A DNA stretch of 8,534 bases from an uncultured Alistipes sp. (lineage in GTDB: Bacteria; Bacteroidota; Bacteroidia; Bacteroidales; Rikenellaceae): contig CAAGGY010000014.1 in the NCBI GenBank assembly GCA_900769525.1, positions 1 to 8,534 on the forward strand. Direction: 5' to 3'. Position numbers and translations under genes: made by a program. The notes below the pieces were generated by a model, which saw only the letters and a program-made list of their open reading frames with translations, was not told the origin of the DNA and searched no databases. Positions 1-6,734 of this stretch are shown here, piece by piece. Numbering within the stretch: position 1 is the stretch's first letter; each line of letters starts with the position of its first letter.

Positions 1-467
1 ACCTTAACCTGCTCGTTCGATATAACTGAGTTCTCTGTCAACTCCCACCTTTTAACTCCCGATACAACCTTATATGATTCGGACTTTACCTTGTATGGTA
101 CCATTTTTCCCTCATTGAATCGCTTTATTATCTGATCATTCTCCATATCACCACTAAGCGATATAAGCTGAGGGGCATCAGTTGCATCATCACTCTGTGC
201 TGTCTCAGCAACAGGCACAATATTATTGGTTTTAGTAAACTCCTCAACTTCGCCGTAGGCATACTTTATTGATTGTACATCAGATTGTGATTTAGTATAT
301 AATGGACCATTAGGATTTTTAAACTTCTTATATTTGATTTCAGTTTGGGTGATTTCAACGACTACTGCTTCAACACTATTACCATCGCGAAAAAGGATTA
401 TATCCTGTCCAAATAGACTTGTAACAGATAACCAAAGTGCTGATGCAAACCATATTATCGTTCTCAT
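1..467 (-). CDS. Secreted Bacteroidota protein, partial (C-terminus beyond the left edge)
   Basis: The reading frame starts at the ATG complementary to 465-467 and stays open for 155 codons to the window edge, so the C-terminus is missing. Residues 1-21 form a signal peptide (MRTIIWFASALW... ending near LFGQ), with mature protein starting near DIILFRDG; export to periplasm or surface is inferred. Residues about 22-75 hold a conserved Bacteroidota-type segment: a DG turn, VEITQTEIKYKKF, NPNGPLY, then an SDVQSIKYAYGEVEEF stretch. I know this pattern from many secreted or envelope proteins of the phylum with no assigned biochemical role. Residues about 80-100 are a polar, probably flexible linker, and what follows is unrecognised. 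The start lies 11 nt after the stop of the YD-repeat gene, so the two are probably cotranscribed. The DNA is AT-rich compared with ileS. No enzyme motif is visible and no function is proposed. Confidence 0.8.
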   Translation of the reverse strand, partial: MRTIIWFASALWLSVTSLFGQDIILFRDGNSVEAVVVEITQTEIKYKKFKNPNGPLYTKSQSDVQSIKYAYGEVEEFTKTNNIVPVAETAQSDDATDAPQLISLSGDMENDQIIKRFNEGKMVPYKVKSESYKVVSGVKRWELTENSVISNEQVK

Positions 468-478
468 AGCTCTAAATT

Positions 479-1438
479 TTATTTACAATACTCTATATCA
501 TAGCACAAGATTTTTACTTCATCGTGCCCAGGTTCCTTCTCGTATGTCTCCTTTTGAAGTATTAGATTATTGAGAGTATCATATTCATACTCAGTTGTAC
601 CTCGCAAGTATCCTGTCAAATCGTAGTTCAACTCTTTTATAATATTGCCATTGTCATCATAGGTACATTTAATTATCTTCTCCTGATAATAACAGTATTT
701 CTCTATCAATACCCCATTTTCATCATAGCTATATGTGTATTTATATACTAACTTTCCATCTGAATCGTACATTAAAGACTCTATTAATTTACCTAGTTCG
801 TTATATGTGTCTTTGTGTCTTAATCTATTATTAATATCGTATTCACACTTTTCTATTATAGAGGCCTGATCATTGTAGGCATAAGTATATGTATCTTTAC
901 CACACAATTCATTGTCCGAATTGTAATAACAGATCTCTTTTACATTGCATTTATCATCGTAATCATATATAGTTTTCTCATCTTTAAATCTTTCCTCTTT
1001 TATATTGCCTTTTGCGTCATAAAAATACTTATATGAATCACCGTAAAAACGCTCTTTAACTAATTGATTTTGTTTATTATATAAATATTTTTGCAAAGTA
1101 ATACCACTACAACCATCAATTATCTTTGCTATAAATTTGTCACGTGTCTGCCTATAGCTATATTTAATCGCGGTTGACCCATCACCCATACTTATTTGCT
1201 TGACTACATCTCCTCTTTTATTAAATATGTAGCGAAAACCACCGAAATGGGTTTTATATATTTGATTTGTCTGCTTATCCACACTATATGAAAAAAGTAT
1301 GTAATCGATCTTAGCAATGTTTCCACTTAATTCGCAATCCCATCCAAAACGTGACCTTGGTGCTGGAATGGAATCTGTTGCATAAATCGAACTCTCACAC
1401 AATGCAATCACTGCGAGCAACAAAAATAGTCTCTTCAT
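479..1438 (-). CDS. Secreted YD/RHS-like repeat protein, function unknown
   Basis: This encodes 319 aa. Residues 1-20 form a signal peptide (MKRLFLLLAVIALCESSIYA, probable cleavage before TDS). Cys14 does not sit in a good lipobox because Leu is at -1, so a soluble exported protein is more likely than a lipoprotein. From about residue 68 to 300 the chain is built of roughly nine degenerate 20-27 residue units of the form Y-x-Y-D-x-x-G-N-x-I/V-x-E, for example YFYDAKGNIKEE (138-149), YSYDENGVLIEK (236-247) and CTYDDNGNIIKE (258-269). This is the beta-strand-rich YD/RHS-like architecture. It is far shorter than RHS toxins and has no DPxGL core-closing motif and no toxin domain, so it is probably a small envelope or surface repeat protein. 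It is the first gene of a probable two-gene operon and has a promoter about 290 nt upstream. Line 541-600, inside the gene, is about 32% G+C against about 52% at 3001-3060 in ileS, which suggests a different origin. Confidence 0.85.
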   Translation of the reverse strand: MKRLFLLLAVIALCESSIYATDSIPAPRSRFGWDCELSGNIAKIDYILFSYSVDKQTNQIYKTHFGGFRYIFNKRGDVVKQISMGDGSTAIKYSYRQTRDKFIAKIIDGCSGITLQKYLYNKQNQLVKERFYGDSYKYFYDAKGNIKEERFKDEKTIYDYDDKCNVKEICYYNSDNELCGKDTYTYAYNDQASIIEKCEYDINNRLRHKDTYNELGKLIESLMYDSDGKLVYKYTYSYDENGVLIEKYCYYQEKIIKCTYDDNGNIIKELNYDLTGYLRGTTEYEYDTLNNLILQKETYEKEPGHDEVKILCYDIEYCK

Positions 1439-1720
1439 AATAAAAGTAGAGTTATTCCCACAACGACTCCTATGTGGTAGTAAAAAAAGAAAGTGTGGAG
1501 TCGATTAGTCTATCTGAATGGAGGCTCTAGTAAGCCCAAGCACAAATAAACAATACCCCACACTCGTATTGAGCATAGGGTATAGGCACCCAAGACTAAA
1601 CAATACGGAGTGACGAGTGTGTTGCTCTTCTTGTGCTTTTGAAATTTACCAGATTTCCATCCAAGAATAAAAGCTAATACACTTTCATCAACAATAATAA
1701 AATGTCACTGTATACACACA
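1439..1720 (-). promoter_or_regulatory. Long repeat-rich 5' leader of the YD-repeat gene
   Basis: If transcription starts just downstream of the -7 box at 1727-1734, the mRNA has an untranslated leader of about 280 nt, long for this kind of gene. The leader has several self-complementary segments: CGACTCC/GGAGTCG (1464-1470 with 1497-1503), CCACA/TGTGG (1458-1462 with 1473-1477), AAGCACAA/TTGTGCTT (1538-1545 with 1631-1638) and CACACTCGT/ACGAGTGTG (1559-1567 with 1613-1621). Some pairings exclude one another: CGACTCC lies inside the CCACA/TGTGG hairpin. That would fit switching or simply repeat DNA. It matches no riboswitch class I can recognise. The regulatory role is inference. Confidence 0.4.
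1535..1638. repeat. Nested direct and inverted repeats in the leader
   Basis: A direct repeat appears twice: CCCAAG followed by TAAACAATAC at 1535-1556 (6-nt spacer) and at 1589-1606 (2-nt spacer). It is enclosed by two nested inverted repeats, an 8-bp outer one (1538-1545/1631-1638) and a 9-bp inner one (1559-1567/1613-1621). CAATAC (1551-1556) can also pair with GTATTG (1566-1571), and GTATTG can pair instead with CAATAC at 1601-1606. This density is beyond casual expectation and suggests either a folded RNA or a dispersed extragenic repeat. No transposase or target-site duplication is seen. Confidence 0.6.
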
Positions 1721-1726
1721 GCAACA

Positions 1727-1757
1727 CAAATTTAATACTTTTCCTCAATATTTACAA
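1727..1757 (-). promoter_or_regulatory. Bacteroidota-type promoter for the YD-repeat operon
   Basis: Read on the minus strand, 1734-1727 is TAAATTTG, a full match to the -7 consensus TAnnTTTG. After a 20-bp spacer, 1757-1755 gives TTG as the -33 element. Spacing and motifs agree with the primary sigma factor promoters known in Bacteroidota. It lies between the ileS terminator and the YD-repeat leader and reads towards the latter. Confidence 0.6.
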
Positions 1758-1778
1758 TAGTGAGTAATATTTTATAGC

Positions 1779-1814
1779 AAAAGGGTGTGATTCGCATTGC
1801 GAACCACACTCTTT
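1779..1814 (-). terminator. Hairpin terminator after ileS
   Basis: Beginning 26 nt after the ileS stop, an 11-bp stem (1785-1795 with 1799-1809) closes a 3-nt loop. One position (1790/1804) is G-U in minus-strand RNA but A-C in plus-strand RNA, so the hairpin is better formed in the ileS direction. AAAG (1814-1811) can also pair with CTTT (1783-1780) around one mismatch. The hairpin is followed by a short run of four Ts and then A/T-rich sequence. Confidence 0.75.
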
Positions 1815-1835
1815 AATATAGGTTTTAACCCTTGA

Positions 1836-4800
1836 TTATGCCTTTGTAACGGCAATCTTGAGGGCTACCTCGTCGATGTCTGAATCAACCACAAACTCGC
1901 CTGCAGGAGCTGCTGAGGCCTTAACCTCAACGGCCAAAGTCTGCTGACCGATATAGTCAGCGAAGCTCTCGATAGCAGGTGTTGTGAGCTCGTTAGCCTC
2001 AATCTCGACACGAATCTTATCGGTAACCTCGAAGCCTGACTCCTTACGGATATTCTGGATACGGTTAACCAACTCACGTGCTACACCCTCACGCTTGAGC
2101 TCCTCGGTGATGGTGATATCGAGAGCCACAGTAAGCTTACCCTCAGAGGCAACCAACCAGCCTGGCATATCCTCCGAGGTAATCTCGAAGTCGGCAGCTG
2201 TAACCACCACCTGAGTGCCATTGAGCTCGAGAGTTGTCTCAGCGTTGTTCTCAATCTCGGCAATCTGCTCCTGAGTAAATGTTGCGATAAGTGCCGACAT
2301 AGCCTTAGCGTGTGGCGCATAGCGCTGGCAGAAGTGCTTGAAGTTGAGCTTGATACGCTTTGTGATGATACCTGTAGTATCGGTGATAAGCTCTACGTCC
2401 TTGATATTTACCTCGTTCATGATAAGCGAGCGTACAGCCTCGATACGTGCTGCCATCTCCTTATCAAGAACAGGGATGATAATCTTTGAGAGTGGCTTAC
2501 GCACGTTGATATTCACCTTACGACGCAATGCGAGTACCATTGACGATACCTGCTGCGAGAGTGCTGTGCGTGCCTCGAGTTCACGGTTGATGAGGCTCTC
2601 GTCGCACTTAGGGAATGATGCGAGGTGTACTGACGACTCTGTGTGACGGCCACTTGCAGCATTAAGATCGCAGAAGATACGGTCGGTGATGAATGGCGCA
2701 ATAGGCGCAGCAAGCATAGCGACAGTCTCCAAGCAGGTGTACAATGTCTGGTATGCTGCGAGCTTATCAGCAGTGAGCTCACCACCCCAGAAACGCTTAC
2801 GGTTGAGGCGCACGTACCAGTTAGAGAGGTTCTCGTTAACAAACTGGTCGATGCGACGTGCCGCAGGTGTTGGATCGTAGTCCTCAAGTGAAGCGGTAAC
2901 ATCGCGGATAAGCGAGTTAAGCTCTGAGAGAATCCAACGGTCGATCTCTGGACGCTCAGCAACAGGAATCTCAGCCTCCTGACCTGTAAAGCCATCGATG
3001 TTGGCGTAGAGGGCGAAGAATGAGTAGGTGTTGTAGAGTGTACCGAAGAACTTACGGCGGCACTCGTCAACGCCATCAACGTCGAACTTGAGGTTGTCCC
3101 AAGGCTGCGAGTTAGAGATCATATACCAACGTGTAGCATCTGCACCATACTTCTTCAATACCTCGAATGGGTCTACGGCATTACCCAAACGCTTCGACAT
3201 CTTATTACCGTTCTTGTCCAATACAAGACCGTTAGAGATGATATTCTTGAAGGCTACAGAGTCGAAGAGCATTGTAGCGATGGCGTGGAGTGTGTAGAAC
3301 CAACCACGTGTCTGGTCAACACCCTCAGCGATGAAGTCGGCAGGATAGATCTGGTCGAAGCCCTCCTTGTTCTCGAATGGGTAGTGTACCTGTGCGTAAG
3401 GCATAGCACCAGAGTCGAACCATACGTCGATAAGATCTGGCTCACGACGCATAGGCTCGCCCTTAGACGATACCAACACGATGTTATCAACATATGGACG
3501 GTGCAAGTCGATATTCTCTGTCGAGTAGTTCTCCTTCGACATATCGCCAACCTTGAAGTTCTTGTATGGGTTCTCGGTCATCACGCCCGCAGCTACAGCC
3601 TTCTCAATCTCGGCGATGAGCTCCTCAACAGAGCCGATACACTTCAACTCAGTGCGATCCTCAGTAGCCCAGATTGGGAGTGGAGTACCCCAGAAACGTG
3701 AACGTGAGAGGTTCCAGTCGTTGATATTCTCAAGCCACTTGCCGAAGCGACCAGTACCAGTTGACTCTGGCTTCCAGTAGATGGTCTTGTTCAAATCCAT
3801 CATACGCTCACGAAGAGCTGTTGTGCGGATAAACCAAGAGTCGAGCGGGTAGTATAACACTGGCTTATCGGTACGCCAGCAGTGAGGGTAGTTGTGGGTG
3901 TGCTTCTCAATCTTGAAGACCTTGTTAGCCTCCTTAAGACGGATTGAGATGTAGACGTCGAGGTTCTCAGCAGCAGCTGCAGCCTTCTCGTCGTAGCGAC
4001 CATCAACAGTAAACTGTGGGTCGTAGGCATTCTTCACGAAGCGGCCCTCGTACTCCTTATACTCAGGAGTTACGCACTCTGCAACAAACTTCTCGTCGAG
4101 CTCCTCCGAGAGGAAGAACTTACCTGTGAAGTCAACCATAGGGCGTGTCTCGCCACGCTTGTTGATCATAAAGAGTGATGGGATGCCTGCCTGGCGTGCT
4201 ACGAAGGCATCATCAGCACCAAACGTAGGTGCGATGTGAACGATACCTGTACCATCCTCCACGGTAACATAGTCGCCCAATATCACACGGAACGCCTTAG
4301 CCGAAGCCTCTGTCCAGTTGCCATTCTCGTCAGCCTCAACAGGCTTAACCCATGGCAAGAGCTGCTCGTAGCGCATACCCTCGAGCTCGGTACCCTTCCA
4401 GCGACCAACAACCTCGAATGGAATGAGCTTATCGCCAGCCTTATACTCGTCGAGAGCGATGCCCTCAGCCTTCTTGTTGAAGATTGAGTAGAGGAGTGGC
4501 TCTGCGACAACAGCAGTAATCTTCTCTGAGGTGTATGGATTGTAAGAGCGTACTGCAACATAGTCATACTTAGGACCTACGCAGAGTGCTGTGTTTGAAG
4601 GAAGTGTCCAAGGTGTTGTTGTCCAAGCCAAGAACACTGGTGTACCCCAACCCTCCATCTCAGCCTTTGGCTCAAGGATGCGGAACTGTGCGGTGCAAGT
4701 TGTGTCCTTAACGTCACGGTAGCAACCTGGCTGGTTAAGCTCGTGAGTAGAGAGACCAGTACCTGCTGCTGGTGAGTATGGCTGGATAGTGTAGCCCTTG

Positions 4801-5321
4801 TAGAGAAGGTTCTTCTCGTAGAGCTGCTTCAAAAGCCACCAGAGGGTCTCGATGAACTTATTGTCGTAGGTGATATATGGATCGTCCATATTTACCCAGT
4901 AACCCATCTTGCGTGTGAGGTCCTCCCATACGTCGGTGAACTCCATCACGGCCTCACGGCACTCCTTGTTGTACTGCTCGATGGTAATCTTCTTGCCGAT
5001 ATCCTCCTTAGTGATGCCGAGCTTCTTCTCTACACCAAGCTCGACTGGAAGACCGTGAGTGTCCCAGCCCGCCTTACGGTGTACGAGGTAGCCCTGCTGT
5101 GTCTTGAAACGGCAGAATACATCCTTGATTGTACGTGCCATAACGTGGTGGATACCAGGCATACCATTTGCTGATGGTGGGCCCTCGTAGAAAACAAATG
5201 TTGGGTGTCCCTCACGTGTTGTTATGCTCTTATGAAAGGTGTCCTCCTTGGTCCAGCGTGCCAACACCTCGTCAGCAACGCCAGCCAAATCAAGACCTTT
5301 ATACTCAGTAAACTTGCTCAT
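1836..5321 (-). CDS. ileS: Isoleucyl-tRNA synthetase, long IleRS2-like type
   Basis: This class I synthetase charges tRNA-Ile with isoleucine in the cytosol. In order: PPSANG (48-53) and a HIGH-box variant GIHH (56-59), GWDTHGLPVE (85-94), the CP1 editing domain with WTTTPWTLPSN (233-243) and GTGIVHIAPTFGADD (357-371, containing the editing Asp), DVWFDSG (632-638), KMSKR (707-711) and anticodon-binding domain motif NWYVRLNRKRFW (834-845). At 1161 aa it exceeds the E. coli type (about 940 aa). The C-terminus lacks the cysteine zinc finger of that type and carries an extra domain, as in the eukaryote-like IleRS2 group. The start chosen is the ATG at 5321 (MSKFTEYKG). A TTG two codons upstream (5327) is also open but less likely. 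The gene lies 56 nt after yebC with no promoter motif between them, so cotranscription is likely. A hairpin terminator follows. The odd feature is the HIGH to GIHH swap, which is associated with strong mupirocin resistance in some IleRS2 enzymes. Confidence 0.98.
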   Translation of the reverse strand: MSKFTEYKGLDLAGVADEVLARWTKEDTFHKSITTREGHPTFVFYEGPPSANGMPGIHHVMARTIKDVFCRFKTQQGYLVHRKAGWDTHGLPVELGVEKKLGITKEDIGKKITIEQYNKECREAVMEFTDVWEDLTRKMGYWVNMDDPYITYDNKFIETLWWLLKQLYEKNLLYKGYTIQPYSPAAGTGLSTHELNQPGCYRDVKDTTCTAQFRILEPKAEMEGWGTPVFLAWTTTPWTLPSNTALCVGPKYDYVAVRSYNPYTSEKITAVVAEPLLYSIFNKKAEGIALDEYKAGDKLIPFEVVGRWKGTELEGMRYEQLLPWVKPVEADENGNWTEASAKAFRVILGDYVTVEDGTGIVHIAPTFGADDAFVARQAGIPSLFMINKRGETRPMVDFTGKFFLSEELDEKFVAECVTPEYKEYEGRFVKNAYDPQFTVDGRYDEKAAAAAENLDVYISIRLKEANKVFKIEKHTHNYPHCWRTDKPVLYYPLDSWFIRTTALRERMMDLNKTIYWKPESTGTGRFGKWLENINDWNLSRSRFWGTPLPIWATEDRTELKCIGSVEELIAEIEKAVAAGVMTENPYKNFKVGDMSKENYSTENIDLHRPYVDNIVLVSSKGEPMRREPDLIDVWFDSGAMPYAQVHYPFENKEGFDQIYPADFIAEGVDQTRGWFYTLHAIATMLFDSVAFKNIISNGLVLDKNGNKMSKRLGNAVDPFEVLKKYGADATRWYMISNSQPWDNLKFDVDGVDECRRKFFGTLYNTYSFFALYANIDGFTGQEAEIPVAERPEIDRWILSELNSLIRDVTASLEDYDPTPAARRIDQFVNENLSNWYVRLNRKRFWGGELTADKLAAYQTLYTCLETVAMLAAPIAPFITDRIFCDLNAASGRHTESSVHLASFPKCDESLINRELEARTALSQQVSSMVLALRRKVNINVRKPLSKIIIPVLDKEMAARIEAVRSLIMNEVNIKDVELITDTTGIITKRIKLNFKHFCQRYAPHAKAMSALIATFTQEQIAEIENNAETTLELNGTQVVVTAADFEITSEDMPGWLVASEGKLTVALDITITEELKREGVARELVNRIQNIRKESGFEVTDKIRVEIEANELTTPAIESFADYIGQQTLAVEVKASAAPAGEFVVDSDIDEVALKIAVTKA

Positions 5322-5377
5322 AATCAATTAGTAATGAGAAATTATGGATTAGTAATCAGCAATGAGCCAAAAACTCT

Positions 5378-6112
5378 TTACTCCTCGTCGTCCTCGTCAG
5401 ACTCAGCCATTGTTGTGTAGACGTTTGTAACGTCGTCGTCCTCCTCGAGGTGCTCGATAAGCTTGTTAACAGCCTCACGCTCCTCAGGGGTAAGCTCTTT
5501 AGTATCAGCAGGGATGCGAACAGCCTCACCAGATACGAGCTCGAAGCCCTTAGCCTCAATCCACTGCTGAATCTGACCGAATGACTCGTAGGCAGCGTAA
5601 ACTGTTACCTCGCCCTCCTCAGCGTAGAACTCGTCAACACCGAAGTCAATCATCTCGAGCTCCATCTCCTCAAGGTCAGCACCCTCGGTTGGCTTGAACT
5701 TAAATACGCACTTGTGCTCGAACATAAAGCCTACAGAGCCCGATGTACCGAGTGTACCACCATACTTGTTGAAGTACATACGCACAGAGGCTACAGTTCG
5801 GTTTGTGTTGTCGGTAGCTGTCTCAACCAACACCGCGATACCGTGAGGACCATATCCCTCGTAGATCATCTCTTTGTAGTCTGCAGCATCCTTATCTGTT
5901 GCTCGCTTGATGGCACGCTCAACGTTCTCCTTAGGCATATTCTCAGCCTTAGCGTTCTGGATAAGAAGACGAAGACGGAGGTTTGATGATGGGTCTGGAC
6001 CAGAGGCCTTTACAGCCATCTCAATCTCCTTACCAATCTTTGTAAACACTCGCGCCATGTGGCCCCAACGCTTCATTTTTCTCGCCTTGCGATACTCAAA
6101 TGCTCTTCCCAT
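5378..6112 (-). CDS. yebC: YebC/TACO1-family translation factor
   Basis: This encodes 244 aa, a normal length for the family. Hallmarks are ARVFTKIGKEI (20-30), YEGYGPHGIA (84-93), ETATDNTNRTVASVR (97-111) and NKYGGTLGTSGSVGFMF (115-131). The N-terminus (MGRAFEYRKARKMKRWGHMA) replaces the usual MAGHSKWANIKHRK, as in Bacteroidota homologues. The C-terminus ends in an acidic tail (about 224-244, rich in D and E). The family was long annotated as transcriptional regulators (PmpR). Later work on YebC and mitochondrial TACO1 supports a ribosome-associated role that relieves stalling, notably at proline-rich stretches. Which subfamily role applies here cannot be read from sequence. It is the first gene of the probable yebC-ileS operon. 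The ATG at 6112 fits the family start and has a canonical promoter about 50-80 nt upstream. No clear Shine-Dalgarno is seen, as is common in the phylum. Confidence 0.95.
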   Translation of the reverse strand: MGRAFEYRKARKMKRWGHMARVFTKIGKEIEMAVKASGPDPSSNLRLRLLIQNAKAENMPKENVERAIKRATDKDAADYKEMIYEGYGPHGIAVLVETATDNTNRTVASVRMYFNKYGGTLGTSGSVGFMFEHKCVFKFKPTEGADLEEMELEMIDFGVDEFYAEEGEVTVYAAYESFGQIQQWIEAKGFELVSGEAVRIPADTKELTPEEREAVNKLIEHLEEDDDVTNVYTTMAESDEDDEE

Positions 6113-6161
6113 AGTAATCTATTTTTTATTGTTAATCTTGCTTCAAATAAACACAATGCTA

Positions 6162-6193
6162 CAAAGGTACGAAAAATTTTACTAACGTACAAA
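6162..6193 (-). promoter_or_regulatory. Bacteroidota-type promoter for yebC-ileS
   Basis: On the minus strand, 6169-6162 reads TACCTTTG, a full match to TAnnTTTG. TTTG at 6193-6190 supplies the -33 element, with exactly 20 bp between them. The predicted start of transcription is near 6155, giving a leader of about 40 nt before the yebC ATG. Confidence 0.8.
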
Positions 6194-6622
6194 GGTTTTT
6201 CGCAAGATATTGGGGGCTTTTGTGAGTAATACGCCCATAGGGCGAGGTGCAAAAGTTTAGCGGCTACCCCACCACCCTATTTAAGCAATTTTGGCCACAA
6301 TGCGCTAATAGTATTAATTTTTTACAATATATCCTCTATATTTTTTTTACAACTAAACTATAAATTACCACTTAATAATACATCTTATAGTTGAAAGCCA
6401 AACTTTTATACTGGGATGATGCAGAATATATTAGGCAACACATATAATTACAAAATTTAATTATGCGCAAAAAATATCTACTGCTGCCCTATTGGTAATT
6501 TTTCCCCTATTTTATAGCTAAAAAGGGACTAAAATTTTCGGTTATCAGTGGCGCTAAATAGCGACTCTGCGAGCGACAATTTCACAGATATATGAGCAAA
6601 TGAAGATTATTGTGCTCGAAAT

Positions 6623-6654
6623 CTTTTCTTTTGCGAAAATTATTAGTAACTTTG
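6623..6654 (+). promoter_or_regulatory. Probable pheS promoter
   Basis: TAACTTTG at 6647-6654 fits the Bacteroidota -7 consensus TAnnTTTG. The -33 region about 20 bp upstream is only T-rich (CTTTT near 6623-6627) and lacks a clear TTG. A start near 6660 would give a leader of about 75 nt, which shows no leader peptide with a Phe run and no attenuator hairpin. Confidence 0.6.
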
Positions 6655-6734
6655 TACGTTGTTTTATATAATAAAAAACCGAACGGCCCAAAGGCTAAAA
6701 CTTGGAACGAGCGTAAATAATAAAAAACGATATT

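Larger units (their letters stand above)
6113..6734. other. Divergent intergenic region between yebC and pheS
   Basis: This 622-bp AT-rich gap separates two divergent genes. It holds the yebC promoter at its left end and the pheS promoter at its right end. Between about 6195 and 6620 I see no gene with coding character and no tRNA-like or known riboswitch-like fold. Minor structures are a CGCCC-ATA-GGGCG hairpin (6232-6244) and an AT-rich 8-bp inverted repeat AACTATAA/TTATAGTT (6356-6363 with 6385-6392). A tiny frame at 6463-6498 resembles the start of a signal peptide. Confidence 0.7.

Noticed and set aside
334..573. 79-aa plus-strand frame across the junction of the two left genes
   Set aside because: It is antisense to the signal peptide of one gene and the C-terminus of the other, both of which have good coding features.
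479..1438. RHS/polymorphic toxin with an immunity gene downstream
   Set aside because: The protein is only 319 aa, has no core-closing DPxGL motif and no C-terminal toxin domain, and the downstream protein has its own signal peptide and a Bacteroidota envelope-type domain.
1535..1638. CRISPR array or insertion sequence end
   Set aside because: There are only two copies of the direct repeat, the spacers are unequal, and no transposase, terminal repeat pair or target duplication can be seen.
2513..3079. 188-aa minus-strand open frame inside ileS
   Set aside because: It is a shadow of ileS in another frame; the translation is Ser/Arg/Leu-rich with no domain pattern, while ileS in this region is well conserved.
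3285..3701. 138-aa plus-strand open frame antisense to ileS
   Set aside because: It lies wholly within the conserved ileS coding region, has no promoter or recognisable domain, and is explained by third-position bias.
5321..5327. TTG start for ileS two codons upstream of the ATG
   Set aside because: The ATG at 5321 gives the family-typical MSKF start; a rare TTG so close by adds nothing.
5327..5356. Duplicated ATTAGTAAT in the yebC-ileS spacer
   Set aside because: Two short AT-rich copies in a 56-nt spacer; no dyad or known operator, so simple-sequence drift is enough.
6356..6392. AT-rich inverted repeat as a terminator or operator
   Set aside because: The 8-bp stem is almost all A/T with a 21-nt loop and no T run, which is expected by chance in AT-rich spacer DNA.
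6655..6734. T-box or phenylalanine attenuator ahead of pheS
   Set aside because: No T-box core, no terminator hairpin and no leader peptide with a Phe run is present in the short leader.
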